This document shows positions 30,640 through 38,999 of a stretch of DNA of 64,000 nt, one piece after another. A program made the translations under genes and the position numbers. Under the pieces are notes generated by a model, which had not been told where the DNA came from, searched no databases, and saw only the letters and a program-made list of their open reading frames with translations. The first letter of the stretch is position 1; every line of letters begins with the position of its first letter. The stretch is from Pelomonas sp047654785. GTDB taxonomy: Bacteria > Pseudomonadota > Gammaproteobacteria > Burkholderiales > Burkholderiaceae_C. The stretch spans positions 372,001-436,000 of the forward strand of contig NZ_JASGKQ010000003.1 in the NCBI RefSeq assembly GCF_047654785.1, given 5' to 3'.

Positions 30640-30900
30640 ATGACCCCCGTGAAGATGTACACCACCCAGGTCTGCCCGTACTGCATCCGCGCCAAGGCGT
30701 TGCTGAAGCAGCGCGGCGTGGAGCAGCTGGAGGAGGTCCGCGTGGACCTGAACCCCGCCGAGCGCGACGCGATGGTCCAGAAGACCGGCCGCCGCACGGT
30801 GCCGCAGATCTTCATCGGCGACACCCACGTCGGCGGCTGCGACGACCTGATCGCGCTGGACCAGCGCGGCGAATTGCTGCCCCTGCTCCAGGGGGGGTGA
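30640..30900 (+). CDS. grxC: Glutaredoxin 3
   Basis: An 86-residue dithiol glutaredoxin with the CPYC active site in MYTTQVCPYCIRAKALL, the cis-Pro segment GRRTVPQIFIG and the glutathione-binding GGCDDLIALD. It reduces protein and glutathione mixed disulfides in the cytoplasm. AAGGAGA lies 7 bases before the ATG. It sits 35 bp after the rhodanese gene and upstream of secB. Confidence 0.96.
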   Translation: MTPVKMYTTQVCPYCIRAKALLKQRGVEQLEEVRVDLNPAERDAMVQKTGRRTVPQIFIGDTHVGGCDDLIALDQRGELLPLLQGG

Positions 30901-30962
30901 GGCCGGGCCTGCGGGCAAGCCCGGCCGGCCGGCCGCGAGGCCTCGCCCATAATCCGCACACC

Positions 30963-30991
30963 GCCCGCAGCGCCGCCTGCGGGCTTTTGTT
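30963..30991 (+). terminator. Terminator between grxC and secB
   Basis: GCCCGCAG (30963-30970) pairs with CTGCGGGC (30977-30984) around CGCCGC, followed by TTTTGTTT. A CATAAT box at 30948-30953 just upstream could be a promoter, but a transcript from it would run straight into this hairpin. Confidence 0.82.
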
Positions 30992-31015
30992 TGACGCTCC
31001 CCTCGAAAGAAGCCC

Positions 31016-31492
31016 ATGGCCGACGAAATCGAATCCGCTGCCGCCGAAGGCACGCCCGTGTTCCAGATCCAGCGCATGTACCTGAAGGACCTGTCGCTGG
31101 AACAGCCCAACGCGCCGCACATCCTGCTGGAGCAGTCGCAGCCGCAGGTCGACATCAACCTGACGCTGTCGGCCGAGGCCGTCACCGACGGCATCTTCGA
31201 GGTCTGCGTCACCGCCACGGTCAACACCAAGGTCGGCGACAAGACGCTGTTCCTGGTGGAGGCCAAGCAGGCCGGCATCTTCGAGATCCGCCACGTGCCG
31301 CAGGAGCAGCTCGACGGCATCCTGGGCATCGTCTGCCCGCAGATGGTCTACCCCTACCTGCGCGCGATCGTCTCCGACGTCTGCACCCGCGCCGGCTTCC
31401 CGCCGGTGCTGCTGACGGAAGTGAACTTCCAGGCCATGTTCGAGGCCCAGCAGGCGCAGCGCGCCGCCCAGGGCGGCCAGTCGCTCAACTGA
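31016..31492 (+). CDS. secB: Protein-export chaperone SecB
   Basis: A 158-residue homotetrameric chaperone that holds preproteins unfolded and hands them to SecA. The family signatures are present: FQIQRMYLKDLSLEQPNAPH, the acidic SecA-contact region, FLVEAKQAGIFEIR, and ICPQM-like VCPQMVYPYLRAIVSDVCTRAGFPP-type segment near residues 108-130, ending NFQAMFEAQQAQR. Length and order are standard. It lies between two terminators, so it is probably a single-gene unit here. Confidence 0.97.
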   Translation: MADEIESAAAEGTPVFQIQRMYLKDLSLEQPNAPHILLEQSQPQVDINLTLSAEAVTDGIFEVCVTATVNTKVGDKTLFLVEAKQAGIFEIRHVPQEQLDGILGIVCPQMVYPYLRAIVSDVCTRAGFPPVLLTEVNFQAMFEAQQAQRAAQGGQSLN

Positions 31493-31514
31493 GGCTGCCC
31501 CGCCGCCGCGAAGA

Positions 31515-31539
31515 CGCCCCGCCTGAGCGGGGCGTTTTT
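31515..31539 (+). terminator. Terminator after secB
   Basis: CGCCCCGC (31515-31522) pairs with GCGGGGCG (31527-31534) around CTGA and is followed by five T residues, 20 bp before the gpsA start. Confidence 0.88.
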
Positions 31540-31559
31540 CATGGGGGACACTTGCGCGC

Positions 31560-32567
31560 ATGACGACGATGAAGATCAGCGTGCTGGGGGCCGGCGCCTG
31601 GGGCACCGCGCTGGCCATCCAGGCCGCCAACGCCGGGCATGAGGTGTGCCTGTGGGCGCGCGACGCCGCCGCCGTCGCGCAGATGCGCGCCAGCCGGCGC
31701 AACGCGGCCTACCTGCCCGACAGCCCGCTGCCCGCGCCGCTGGCGCTCACCGCCGACCGGGGCGGCGCCGTCGCCCACGCGGCCGGCGGGCTCACCATCG
31801 TCGCCACGCCCATGTCCGGCCTGCGCGAGACGCTGGCGGCACTGCCCGCCACGCAGCGCGTGCTGTGGCTGTGCAAGGGCTTCGAGGCCGGCACCGGGCG
31901 GCTGGGCCACGAGATCGCGCGCGAGCTGCAGCCGGCCATGGCGGTGGGCGTGCTGTCCGGCCCGAGCTTCGCGCAGGAGGTGGCCGCCGGCCGCCCGACC
32001 GCGCTGGTGGCGGCCAGCGAGGACGCCGCGCTGGCGCGGGACGCGGTGCAGGCCTTCCACGGCGAGCGGCTGCGCGTCTACACCGCCAACGACCCGGTGG
32101 GCGTGGAGGTGGGCGGCGCGGTCAAGAACGTGATGGCCATCGCGGTGGGCGTGTGCGACGGCCTCAGCGCGTCCGCGCCCGACGCGCCGGGCCTGAACGC
32201 GCGCGCGGCGCTCATCACCCGGGGCCTGGCCGAGATGCTGCGGCTGGGCACGGCGCTGGGCGCGCGGCCGGAGACCTTCATGGGCCTGTCCGGCCTGGGC
32301 GACCTGGTGCTGACGGCGACGGGCGACCTGTCGCGCAACCGCCGCGTCGGCCTGATGCTGGCGCAGGGGCTGGCGCTGCCGCAGATCCTCGCCGCGCTGG
32401 GCCACGTGGCCGAGGGCGTCTACAGCGCGCCCACCGTGCTGGCGCGCGCGCGCGCGGCGGGCGTGGAGATGCCGATCACCGAGGCCATGGTCGCGCTGCT
32501 GGAGGGCCGGCTGCGGGCCGGCGAGGCGGTCGAGCGGCTGATGGCGCGCGACGCCCGGGCCGAGTAG
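31560..32567 (+). CDS. gpsA: NAD(P)-dependent glycerol-3-phosphate dehydrogenase
   Basis: A 335-residue cytoplasmic enzyme making sn-glycerol-3-phosphate for phospholipids. The Rossmann motif ISVLGAGAWGTALAIQAANA is at the N-terminus. The catalytic Lys lies in VGGAVKNVMAIAVGVCDG, and VLSGPSFAQEVAAGRPTA and SGLGDLVLTATG complete the family pattern. The first ATG (31560) is used; the ATG three codons later (MKISVLG) is equally possible. It is convergent with trmL, whose stop is 1 bp away. Confidence 0.96.
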   Translation: MTTMKISVLGAGAWGTALAIQAANAGHEVCLWARDAAAVAQMRASRRNAAYLPDSPLPAPLALTADRGGAVAHAAGGLTIVATPMSGLRETLAALPATQRVLWLCKGFEAGTGRLGHEIARELQPAMAVGVLSGPSFAQEVAAGRPTALVAASEDAALARDAVQAFHGERLRVYTANDPVGVEVGGAVKNVMAIAVGVCDGLSASAPDAPGLNARAALITRGLAEMLRLGTALGARPETFMGLSGLGDLVLTATGDLSRNRRVGLMLAQGLALPQILAALGHVAEGVYSAPTVLARARAAGVEMPITEAMVALLEGRLRAGEAVERLMARDARAE

Positions 32568-32568
32568 C

Positions 32569-33039
32569 TCAGCCGCCTTCGGCGTAGCCGTTCTGCCGCC
32601 AGGCCTCGAAGACGGCCACGGCCACGCTGTTGCTGAGGTTCAGGCTGCGCTGGCCCGCGCGCATCGGCAGCCGCACGCGTTGCGCGGCCGGGAAGCCCTC
32701 GCGCAGCGCGGGCGGCAGGCCGGCGGTCTCGCTGCCGAACACCAGCCAGTCGCCCGGCCGCCAGGCGACGTCGCCGAACGGCCGGCTGCCGCGCGTGGTG
32801 AACGCGAACATCCGGGCCGGGTCGGGCGCCTCGGCGGCCAGGAAGTCGGCCCAGCCGGCATGGCGCCGCACGCGGGCGTGCTCGTGGTAGTCCAGCCCGG
32901 CGCGCTGCAGCAGCTTGTCCTCCATCGAGAAGCCGAGCGGCTCGATCAGGTGCAGCGCGCATCCGGTGTTGGCGGCGAGCCGGATCACATTGCCCGTGTT
33001 GGGTGGGATCTCGGGGTGGACCAGGACGATGTTGAACAT
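32569..33039 (-). CDS. trmL: tRNA (cytidine(34)-2'-O)-methyltransferase
   Basis: A 156-residue SPOUT-class methyltransferase. The trefoil-knot motifs are NIVLVHPEIPPNTGNVIRLA, LVFGSETAGLPPAL and MRAGQRSLNLSNSVAVAVFE. TrmL methylates the wobble ribose of some tRNA-Leu species using SAM. Length is typical. It is last in a minus-strand run after comF, separated by 164 bp that contain an inverted type A repeat copy. Confidence 0.94.
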   Translation of the reverse strand: MFNIVLVHPEIPPNTGNVIRLAANTGCALHLIEPLGFSMEDKLLQRAGLDYHEHARVRRHAGWADFLAAEAPDPARMFAFTTRGSRPFGDVAWRPGDWLVFGSETAGLPPALREGFPAAQRVRLPMRAGQRSLNLSNSVAVAVFEAWRQNGYAEGG

Positions 33040-33077
33040 GGGGCCGAAGTATCCGCGCGGCGCATCGCGGGCCGGGC

Positions 33078-33156
33078 GCCGGGCCGCCCCAAGCCGGCCC
33101 GCCGGGCGATGTGCGAGCGGGGCAGGCCCCGCGAGCATCGCCGTCCCCTCGGGGGA
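33078..33156 (-). repeat. Type A dispersed palindromic repeat between comF and trmL
   Basis: Read on the minus strand this is TCCCCCGAGGGGA, a longer variable middle (including a GGGGCCTGCCCC dyad), then TTGGGGCGGCCCGGC, the same ends as the copies at 7884 and 49088. The rest of the 164-bp gap shows nothing else. Confidence 0.7.
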
Positions 33157-33203
33157 CCGGCCAGGGCCGCCCGCGTCCAGCGGTGCGGGCCTGGCCGAGG
33201 GGC

Positions 33204-33950
33204 TCAGTCAGCCGGCGTCCGCGCAATGACCCAGGCCTGCACGCTCATCACGCCCGCGTCCAGCAGCACCCGCGCCAGCTCGAACAGCGTGGTGCCGCTG
33301 GTCATCACGTCGTCCAGCAGCGCGACGCGGGTGCCGCGCAGCTGCGCCGCGCGCAGCGGCTCGACCGCGAACACGCCGCGCACATTGGCCGCGCGGGCGT
33401 CCAGCTTGAGCCCGGCCTGCGGGGCGTTGTGGCGCACGCGCAGCAGCAGGCCGGGGTCGCAGCGCAGGCCGCGGCGCCGCGCCAGCGCCCGGGCCAGCTC
33501 GTGCGACTGGTTGTAGCCGCGCTCGCGCAGCCGCTCGGCGGACAGCGGCACCGCGAGCAGCCAGTCCGGCTCCGGCGCGCCGGCCGCGTCGAGCGCCGAG
33601 GCCAGCCGCTCCAGCAGGCTTTCGCGCAGGTCCAGCGCCTGGCGGTACTTGAACTGCTGCAGCAGGCCGTCCCAGGGGAAGCGGTAGTCCACGGCGGCGA
33701 CGGCGCGGTCCAGCGGCGGCGGGTCCGCCAGGCAGCGGCCGCACTGCGGGCGGGCGTGGCCGGTCAGGCCGGGCGGCAGCTTCGCGGCGCAGGTCCAGCA
33801 GCGCGGCTGCGGGCGGGCGTACAGGTCCAGGCAGCCGGCGCAGACGGTGCGGTCGCTCCAGGCCCGGCAGACCGCGCACTGGCCGGCGCAGCGCATCAGC
33901 ACCTTGCCGATCAGCGCAGGCCGGGGTGCGGTGGGCGGCTGCCGGGACAT
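33204..33950 (-). CDS. comF: ComF-family phosphoribosyltransferase-like protein
   Basis: A 248-residue ComF homologue. The N-terminus has a double zinc finger of CxxC pairs (CAGQCAVC, CAGC, CWTC, CGRC). A type I PRTase fold follows, with VPLSAERLRERGYNQSHELA and the PRPP loop VALLDDVMTSGTTLFELARV. ComF proteins are needed for natural transformation in several species, where they act in the cytoplasm during uptake of single-stranded DNA. Start 33950 gives the normal N-terminus directly before the zinc finger. It is divergent from the methyltransferase gene by 23 bp. Confidence 0.9.
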   Translation of the reverse strand: MSRQPPTAPRPALIGKVLMRCAGQCAVCRAWSDRTVCAGCLDLYARPQPRCWTCAAKLPPGLTGHARPQCGRCLADPPPLDRAVAAVDYRFPWDGLLQQFKYRQALDLRESLLERLASALDAAGAPEPDWLLAVPLSAERLRERGYNQSHELARALARRRGLRCDPGLLLRVRHNAPQAGLKLDARAANVRGVFAVEPLRAAQLRGTRVALLDDVMTSGTTLFELARVLLDAGVMSVQAWVIARTPAD

Positions 33951-33958
33951 GGCCTCAA

Positions 33959-33964
33959 TATACT
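33959..33964 (+). promoter_or_regulatory. Candidate -10 element of the BioC-like gene
   Basis: TATACT, five of six consensus bases, ends 9 bp before the ATG at 33974, so the transcript would have almost no leader. The gap to divergent comF is only 23 bp, which forces overlapping promoters. Confidence 0.4.
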
Positions 33965-33973
33965 GACCGGCCC

Positions 33974-34897
33974 ATGAGCGAGCCGGCCCCGCCCCCCACC
34001 TCAAACAAGGGGCCGCGGCCCCAGGACCTGGATGCCGCCGCGCTGCGCCACCAGGCGCGCCGCCTGGCCCGCGCCGGGCAGGCGCCCTGGCTGCATGCCG
34101 AGGTGGCCCGCCGCATGGCGGCGCGGCTGCCGCTGATCAAGCTGCAGCCGGCCCGCGTGCTGGATGCGTCGCCCGCACTGGGCGCCAGCGCCGAGCTGCT
34201 GCGGCTGGCCTACCCGGGCGCGGAGATGCTGTGGCATGAGGCCGACCCGGTGCTGGCCGCCCGCGCGGCCGGCGAGCGGGCGCAGACCTGGTGGCGCCGG
34301 CTGCGCGGCGCCGGCGCCGGCCAGCTGCCGGCGCTGCCGGCCCGGCCGGCAGTGGAGCTGCTGTGGTCCAACATGGCGCTGCATGCCAGCGCCGACCTGC
34401 CGGGCCTGCTGGCGCAGTGGCAGGCCAGCCTCGCGGTGGGCGGCTTCGTCATGTTCTCGTGCCTGGGGCCGGACAGCTTCGTCGAACTGCGCGCCCTCCA
34501 CGCCCGCGAGGGCTGGGGGCGGCCGGCGCCGGACTGGTGGGACATGCACGACGTCGGCGACCTGGTGCTGCGCGCCGGCTTCGCCGATCCGGTCATGGAC
34601 CAGGAGCGCCTGCGGCTGACCTGGGCCAGCCCGGAGAGCCTGCTGGCCGACCTGCGCGCGCTGGGCGGCAACCTGGCGCCCGGCCGCTTCGCCGGCCTGC
34701 GCGGGCGCGGCTGGCGGCGGCGGCTGGTGGCGGCGCTGGAGACGCTGCGCGGCGCCGACGGCCGGCTGGCGCTGACGGTGGAGCTCGTCTTCGGCCATGC
34801 GTTCAAGGCCGCGCCGCGGCGGGCTGTCGCGCCGGAGACGCATGTGCCGGTGGACGATCTGCGCGCGTCGCTGCGCCAGGGGCGGTCAAGGGGCTGA
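33974..34897 (+). CDS. BioC-like SAM-dependent methyltransferase
   Basis: A 307-residue class I methyltransferase-like protein resembling betaproteobacterial BioC homologues. It has an N-terminal cap, PARVLDASPALGASAELLRL in the position of motif I, LLWSNMALHASADLPGLLAQ (motif IV/V) and FVMFSCLGPDSFVELRALHA, then WWDMHDVGDLVLRAGFADPV. BioC methylates malonyl-ACP to start pimelate synthesis. Two cautions apply: the usual glycine-rich SAM loop is degenerate here, and no other bio genes are nearby, so SAM binding and the pathway are uncertain. Confidence 0.7.
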   Translation: MSEPAPPPTSNKGPRPQDLDAAALRHQARRLARAGQAPWLHAEVARRMAARLPLIKLQPARVLDASPALGASAELLRLAYPGAEMLWHEADPVLAARAAGERAQTWWRRLRGAGAGQLPALPARPAVELLWSNMALHASADLPGLLAQWQASLAVGGFVMFSCLGPDSFVELRALHAREGWGRPAPDWWDMHDVGDLVLRAGFADPVMDQERLRLTWASPESLLADLRALGGNLAPGRFAGLRGRGWRRRLVAALETLRGADGRLALTVELVFGHAFKAAPRRAVAPETHVPVDDLRASLRQGRSRG

Positions 34898-34919
34898 AAC
34901 GGCGGGTTTGCTAGGTGAT

Positions 34920-34965
34920 ACCCGGGGGCGCCGGGGGCGGCGCCCGGGTGGCGCTGGGCTAAAAT
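34920..34965 (+). promoter_or_regulatory. Candidate promoter region and hairpin before coxB
   Basis: The 195-bp gap before coxB holds a GC-rich dyad (ACCCGGGGGCGCC at 34920-34932 against GGCGCCCGGGT at 34939-34949) with no T-run, followed by TAAAAT at 34960-34965, a -10-like hexamer 128 bp before the coxB ATG. The dyad may end the methyltransferase transcript or be an operator; nothing else is evident. Confidence 0.35.
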
Positions 34966-35092
34966 CCCCCGCCGCGAAGAGGGTCAAGGGCCAAAACCCC
35001 GGCCCATCCACGGCGCAGCTCCGATCCCGGCTATTTCCGGCTGGTCCGGCGGATCGCCAGCCTGCTCCTCCAAGAACCAAGCGACGACAACC

Positions 35093-36283
35093 ATGACGAT
35101 GATGAACGCACGAGTGCATAGCGCCTCACGCGGACGGGCCCTGCGGGCCGCCGTGGCGGCGACGGCGGCCCTGGCAGCGGGCTCGGCCCTCGCGGTGAAC
35201 GACCTCAAGGGCGGCCCGGGCGTCAATCAGATCAACCTGCACGAGCCGGTCACGCGCATCGCGGCCGAGCAGATGTGGCTGCACAACTTCATGCTGGTCG
35301 TCTGCCTCGTCATCTTCGTGGCGGTGTTCGGGGTGATGTTCTATTCCATCTTCAAGCACCGCAAGTCCAAGGGCGCGGTGTCGGCCAACTTCCACGAGAG
35401 CGTGGCCGTGGAGATCGCCTGGACCGTGGTGCCGCTGCTGATCGTCATCGGCATGGCGCTGCCGGCCACCAAGGTCGTCGTGGCGATGAAGGACACCACC
35501 AACGCCGACGTGACCATCAAGGCCACCGGCTACCAGTGGAAGTGGGGCTACGACTACCTGAAGGGCGAGGGCGAGGGCATCGGCTTCCTGGCCACGCTGG
35601 ACGCCGACCAGCGCGCCGCGTCCGACTCCGGCAAGCCCGCGCCGGTCGACAACTACCTGCTGAAGGTGGACAACCCGCTGGTGGTGCCGGTGGACAAGAA
35701 GGTCCGCATCATCACGACCGCCAACGACGTCATCCACGCCTGGATGGTGCCGGCCTTCGGCGTCAAGCAGGACGCCATCCCCGGCTTCGTGCGCGACACC
35801 TGGTTCAAGGCCGAGAAGATCGGCGACTACTACGGCCAGTGCGCCGAGCTGTGCGGCAAGGAGCACGCCTACATGCCCATCCACGTGAAGGTGGTGTCCG
35901 CCGAGGACTACACCAAGTGGGTGGACGGCGAGAAGAAGAAGATGGCCGCCAAGGCCGACGACCCGACCAAGGTCTGGGAGCAGGCGGCGCTGATCGCCCG
36001 CGGCGAGAAGGTCTACGCCGCCAACTGCGCGGTCTGCCACAAGCCCGACGGCAGCGGCGCCGGCCCGATCAAGCCGCTGGACCACTCGCCCATCGTGCTG
36101 GCCGAGGATCACATGCAGCAGATCGCCATGGTGCTGAACGGCAAGATGGACAAGGGCATGCCGTCTTGGAAGCAGCTCAGCGACACCGAGATCGCGGCCG
36201 TCATCACGTACACGAAGAACAGCTGGTCCAACAAGACCGGCCAGACGGTGCAGCCGGCCGAAGTGCTGGCCGCCCGCAAGTAA
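35093..36283 (+). CDS. coxB: Cytochrome c oxidase subunit II with C-terminal cytochrome c domain
   Basis: A 396-residue subunit of the aa3-type oxidase, which accepts electrons from cytochrome c on the periplasmic side. A signal peptide (AAVAATAALAAGSALA) is followed by two membrane helices (about residues 65-90 and 105-130). The CuA domain has GYQWKWGYDY, the early ligand His in DVIHAWMVPAFGVK and the cluster YGQCAELCGKEHAYMPI. A fused cytochrome c domain has the heme motif CAVCHKPDGSG and the distal Met in KGMPSWKQL (caa3-type arrangement). It is first in the oxidase operon, with coxA 28 bp downstream. Confidence 0.97.
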   Translation: MTMMNARVHSASRGRALRAAVAATAALAAGSALAVNDLKGGPGVNQINLHEPVTRIAAEQMWLHNFMLVVCLVIFVAVFGVMFYSIFKHRKSKGAVSANFHESVAVEIAWTVVPLLIVIGMALPATKVVVAMKDTTNADVTIKATGYQWKWGYDYLKGEGEGIGFLATLDADQRAASDSGKPAPVDNYLLKVDNPLVVPVDKKVRIITTANDVIHAWMVPAFGVKQDAIPGFVRDTWFKAEKIGDYYGQCAELCGKEHAYMPIHVKVVSAEDYTKWVDGEKKKMAAKADDPTKVWEQAALIARGEKVYAANCAVCHKPDGSGAGPIKPLDHSPIVLAEDHMQQIAMVLNGKMDKGMPSWKQLSDTEIAAVITYTKNSWSNKTGQTVQPAEVLAARK

Positions 36284-36311
36284 TCCCGAACGCCGATACC
36301 GAGGAAATCAC

Positions 36312-37958
36312 ATGAGTGCAGTGCTCCCCCCCCACGGCGTTCATGGCGGCCATGACGGTCACCACGCCCACGACGACCACCACGACCACCATGCCCCCGC
36401 CGGCTGGCGCCGCTGGGTGTTCGCCACCAACCACAAGGACATCGGCACGCTGTACCTGCTGTTCGCGTTCACGATGCTGATGATCGGCGGCGTGCTGGCG
36501 CTGTGCATCCGTGCCGAGCTGTTCCAGCCGGGCCTGCAGTTCTTCAACCCCGAACTGTTCAACCAGTTCACGACCATGCACGGCCTGATCATGGTGTTCG
36601 GCGCCATCATGCCGGCCTTCGTGGGCTTCGCGAACTGGATGATCCCGCTGCAGATCGGCGCCAGCGACATGGCCTTCGCGCGGATGAACAACTTCAGCTT
36701 CTGGCTGATGATCCCGGCGGCCATCATGCTGGTCGCCTCGTTCTTCATGCCCGGCGGCGCGCCCGCCGCCGGCTGGACGCTGTACGCGCCGCTGACGCTG
36801 CAGATGGGCCCGTCGATGGACGCCGGCATCTTCGCGATGCACATCCTGGGCGCCTCGTCCATCATGGGCTCGATCAACATCATCGTCACCATCCTGAACA
36901 TGCGCGCGCCAGGCATGACGCTGATGAAGATGCCGATGTTCTGCTGGACCTGGCTGATCACCGCCTACCTGCTGATCGCCGTGATGCCGGTGCTGGCCGG
37001 CGCGATCACGATGACGCTGACCGACCGCCACTTCGGCACCGCCTTCTTCAACCCCGCGGGCGGCGGCGACCCGGTGATGTACCAGCACATCTTCTGGTTC
37101 TTCGGCCACCCCGAGGTCTACATCATGATCCTGCCGGCGTTCGGCATCGTCAGCCAGATCGTGCCGGCCTTCGCCCGCAAGCGCCTGTTCGGCTACGCCT
37201 CCATGGTGTACGCGACGGCCTCCATCGCCATCCTGTCCTTCATCGTCTGGGCCCACCACATGTTCGCCACCGGCATGCCGGTGACGGGCCAGCTGTTCTT
37301 CATGTACGCGACCATGCTGATCGCCGTGCCCACGGGCGTGAAGATCTTCAACTGGCTGGCGACGATGTGGCGCGGCTCGATGACCTTCGAGGTGCCGATG
37401 CTGTGGGCCGTGGGCTTCATCTTCGTGTTCACGATGGGCGGCTTCACCGGCCTGATCTGCGCGATGGCCCCCATCGACATCCAGATCCAGGACACCTACT
37501 ACGTCGTCGCCCACTTCCACTACGTGCTGGTGGCCGGCTCGCTGTACGCGCTGTTCGCCGGCGTCTACTACTGGGGCCCGAAGTGGACCGGCGTGATGTT
37601 CTCGGAGACGCGCGGCAAGATCCACTTCTGGGGCTCGCTGATCACCTTCAACATCACCTTCTTCCCGATGCACTTCCTGGGCCTGGCCGGCATGCCCCGC
37701 CGCTACGCCGACTACCCGATGCAGTTCACCGACTTCAACATGATCGCGTCCATCGGCGCGTTCGGCTTCGGGCTGATGCAGGTGTACTTCTTCCTGTTCG
37801 TCGTCGTGCCGATGATGCGCGGCAAGGGCGCCAAGGCCCCGCAGAAGCCGTGGGAAGCGGCCGAGGGCCTGGAGTGGGAAGTGCCGTCGCCGGCGCCCTT
37901 CCACACCTTCGAGAACCCGCCGAAGCTGGACGCCTCGGCCACCCGCATCGTCGGCTGA
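36312..37958 (+). CDS. coxA: Cytochrome c oxidase subunit I
   Basis: A 548-residue, 12-helix heme-copper oxidase core subunit. The heme and CuB ligands are visible: His in TTMHGLIMVFGAIMP (heme a), WFFGHPEVYIMILPAFGI (CuB His with the cross-linked Tyr), WAHHMFATGMP (CuB) and YVVAHFHYVLVAGS (heme a3 and a). It opens with an unusual His/Asp-rich cytoplasmic stretch (about 12 His among residues 8-28) before GWRRWVFATNHKDIGTLYL. It pumps protons while reducing oxygen in the inner membrane. Confidence 0.98.
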   Translation: MSAVLPPHGVHGGHDGHHAHDDHHDHHAPAGWRRWVFATNHKDIGTLYLLFAFTMLMIGGVLALCIRAELFQPGLQFFNPELFNQFTTMHGLIMVFGAIMPAFVGFANWMIPLQIGASDMAFARMNNFSFWLMIPAAIMLVASFFMPGGAPAAGWTLYAPLTLQMGPSMDAGIFAMHILGASSIMGSINIIVTILNMRAPGMTLMKMPMFCWTWLITAYLLIAVMPVLAGAITMTLTDRHFGTAFFNPAGGGDPVMYQHIFWFFGHPEVYIMILPAFGIVSQIVPAFARKRLFGYASMVYATASIAILSFIVWAHHMFATGMPVTGQLFFMYATMLIAVPTGVKIFNWLATMWRGSMTFEVPMLWAVGFIFVFTMGGFTGLICAMAPIDIQIQDTYYVVAHFHYVLVAGSLYALFAGVYYWGPKWTGVMFSETRGKIHFWGSLITFNITFFPMHFLGLAGMPRRYADYPMQFTDFNMIASIGAFGFGLMQVYFFLFVVVPMMRGKGAKAPQKPWEAAEGLEWEVPSPAPFHTFENPPKLDASATRIVG

Positions 37959-37968
37959 GGAGGGCGGG

Positions 37969-38079
37969 ATGACACCGGAACAGCGCAAGAGCAACCGTCG
38001 GCTGGGCCTGATCCTGTTCACGGTCGCGCTCGCCTTCGGCGTCGGCTTCATCGCCAAGATGACGCTGTTCGCGCACTGA
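37969..38079 (+). CDS. Cytochrome oxidase small assembly protein
   Basis: A 36-residue protein, MTPEQRKSNRRLGLILFTVA then LAFGVGFIAKMTLFAH: a short basic N-terminus and one membrane helix. Small proteins of this kind sit between coxA and ctaG in many Burkholderiales and are annotated as oxidase assembly proteins from context; no mechanism is known to me. GAGGAGGGCGGG directly precedes the ATG, and it is 10 bp after coxA, so it is surely in the operon. Confidence 0.85.
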   Translation: MTPEQRKSNRRLGLILFTVALAFGVGFIAKMTLFAH

Positions 38080-38107
38080 CCCCACCCGCCGCCACCGACG
38101 CCGCCCC

Positions 38108-38713
38108 ATGCGCCTGCTCGCCGCGCTGCACCGCGACAACCGCCAGCTCCTCGTGAAGCTGGCGCTCATCGTCGCGCTGATGTTCGGCTTCGGCTATGCG
38201 CTGGTGCCGCTGTACAAGGCGATCTGCGAGGCGCTGGGCATCAATGTGCTGTCGCTGTCGGAGCGCCAGGGCATCCTGGCGGACAAGGGCCTGGCCAACG
38301 GCAACGGCCAGGTCGACTACAGCCGCGAGATCACGGTGGAGTTCGACACCAACGCGCGCGGCCCGTGGGACTTCAAGCCGGCGGTGCGGCACATGACGGT
38401 GCATCCGGGCGAGCTGAGCCAGGTCATGTACGAGTTCCGCAACAAGCAGGACCGCACCATGGCCGCGCAGGCGATCCCGAGCTACGCGCCCATGCAGGCT
38501 TCGGCGCATTTCAACAAGCTCGAATGCTTCTGCTTCAACGAGTACACGTTGCAGCCGGGCGAGAGCAAGCAGTGGCCGGTCGTGTTCGTCATCGACCCCA
38601 AGCTGCCCCGGGACGTGAAGACCATCACGCTGTCCTACACCTTCTTCGAGGTGGCGGGCAAGGGCGGCGTCAAGGTCGGCGCGGCGCCCCGGAACGCGGG
38701 AGCCGCGCTGTGA
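38108..38713 (+). CDS. ctaG: Cytochrome c oxidase assembly protein CtaG (Cox11)
   Basis: A 201-residue Cox11-family copper chaperone that delivers copper to the CuB site of subunit I. One N-terminal membrane helix (ALIVALMFGFGYALVPLY) anchors a periplasmic domain containing the copper-binding CFCF in NKLECFCFNEYTLQPGESK, preceded by VMYEFRNKQDRTM. The terminal 4 bp overlap the next gene as GTGA. Confidence 0.95.
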   Translation: MRLLAALHRDNRQLLVKLALIVALMFGFGYALVPLYKAICEALGINVLSLSERQGILADKGLANGNGQVDYSREITVEFDTNARGPWDFKPAVRHMTVHPGELSQVMYEFRNKQDRTMAAQAIPSYAPMQASAHFNKLECFCFNEYTLQPGESKQWPVVFVIDPKLPRDVKTITLSYTFFEVAGKGGVKVGAAPRNAGAAL

Positions 38714-38952
38714 CCGCACCGGGCCAGGACCTGAAGGACGCGGTGCGTCGCAAGGCGTCGCTGGGCCAGACCCTCTCGGCCGTGGCCTGGAGTTTTTTCG
38801 GCGTGCGCCGGGGCAAGGACCATGAGAACGACATGGCCCGGCTCAACCCGGTGCACGTGGTGATCGCGGGCCTGCTGGGCGCGGCCCTGTTCGTGTTGGT
38901 GCTGGTGCTGGTGGTCCGCTGGGTCATCAGCAGCGGCGTGGCCGCGGCCTGA
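38710..38952 (+). CDS. DUF2970 family membrane protein
   Basis: An 80-residue protein. Its N-terminal half is cytoplasmic (LGQTLSAVAWSFFGVRRGKD, the DUF2970 core), followed by one C-terminal membrane helix (VIAGLLGAALFVLVLVLVVR). Function is unknown. DUF2970 genes sit between ctaG and coxC in many Burkholderiales, which points to an oxidase-related role. The GTG start is coupled to the ctaG stop. Confidence 0.85.
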   Translation: MTAPGQDLKDAVRRKASLGQTLSAVAWSFFGVRRGKDHENDMARLNPVHVVIAGLLGAALFVLVLVLVVRWVISSGVAAA

Positions 38953-38999
38953 GGCCCGGCGCAAGAAGTTCAGAACGAGTGAAGAACCAGGAGAACGAC

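Noticed and set aside
30948..30953. CATAAT as the secB promoter.
   Set aside because: A strong terminator hairpin lies between it and secB, so a transcript starting there would mostly end before the gene.
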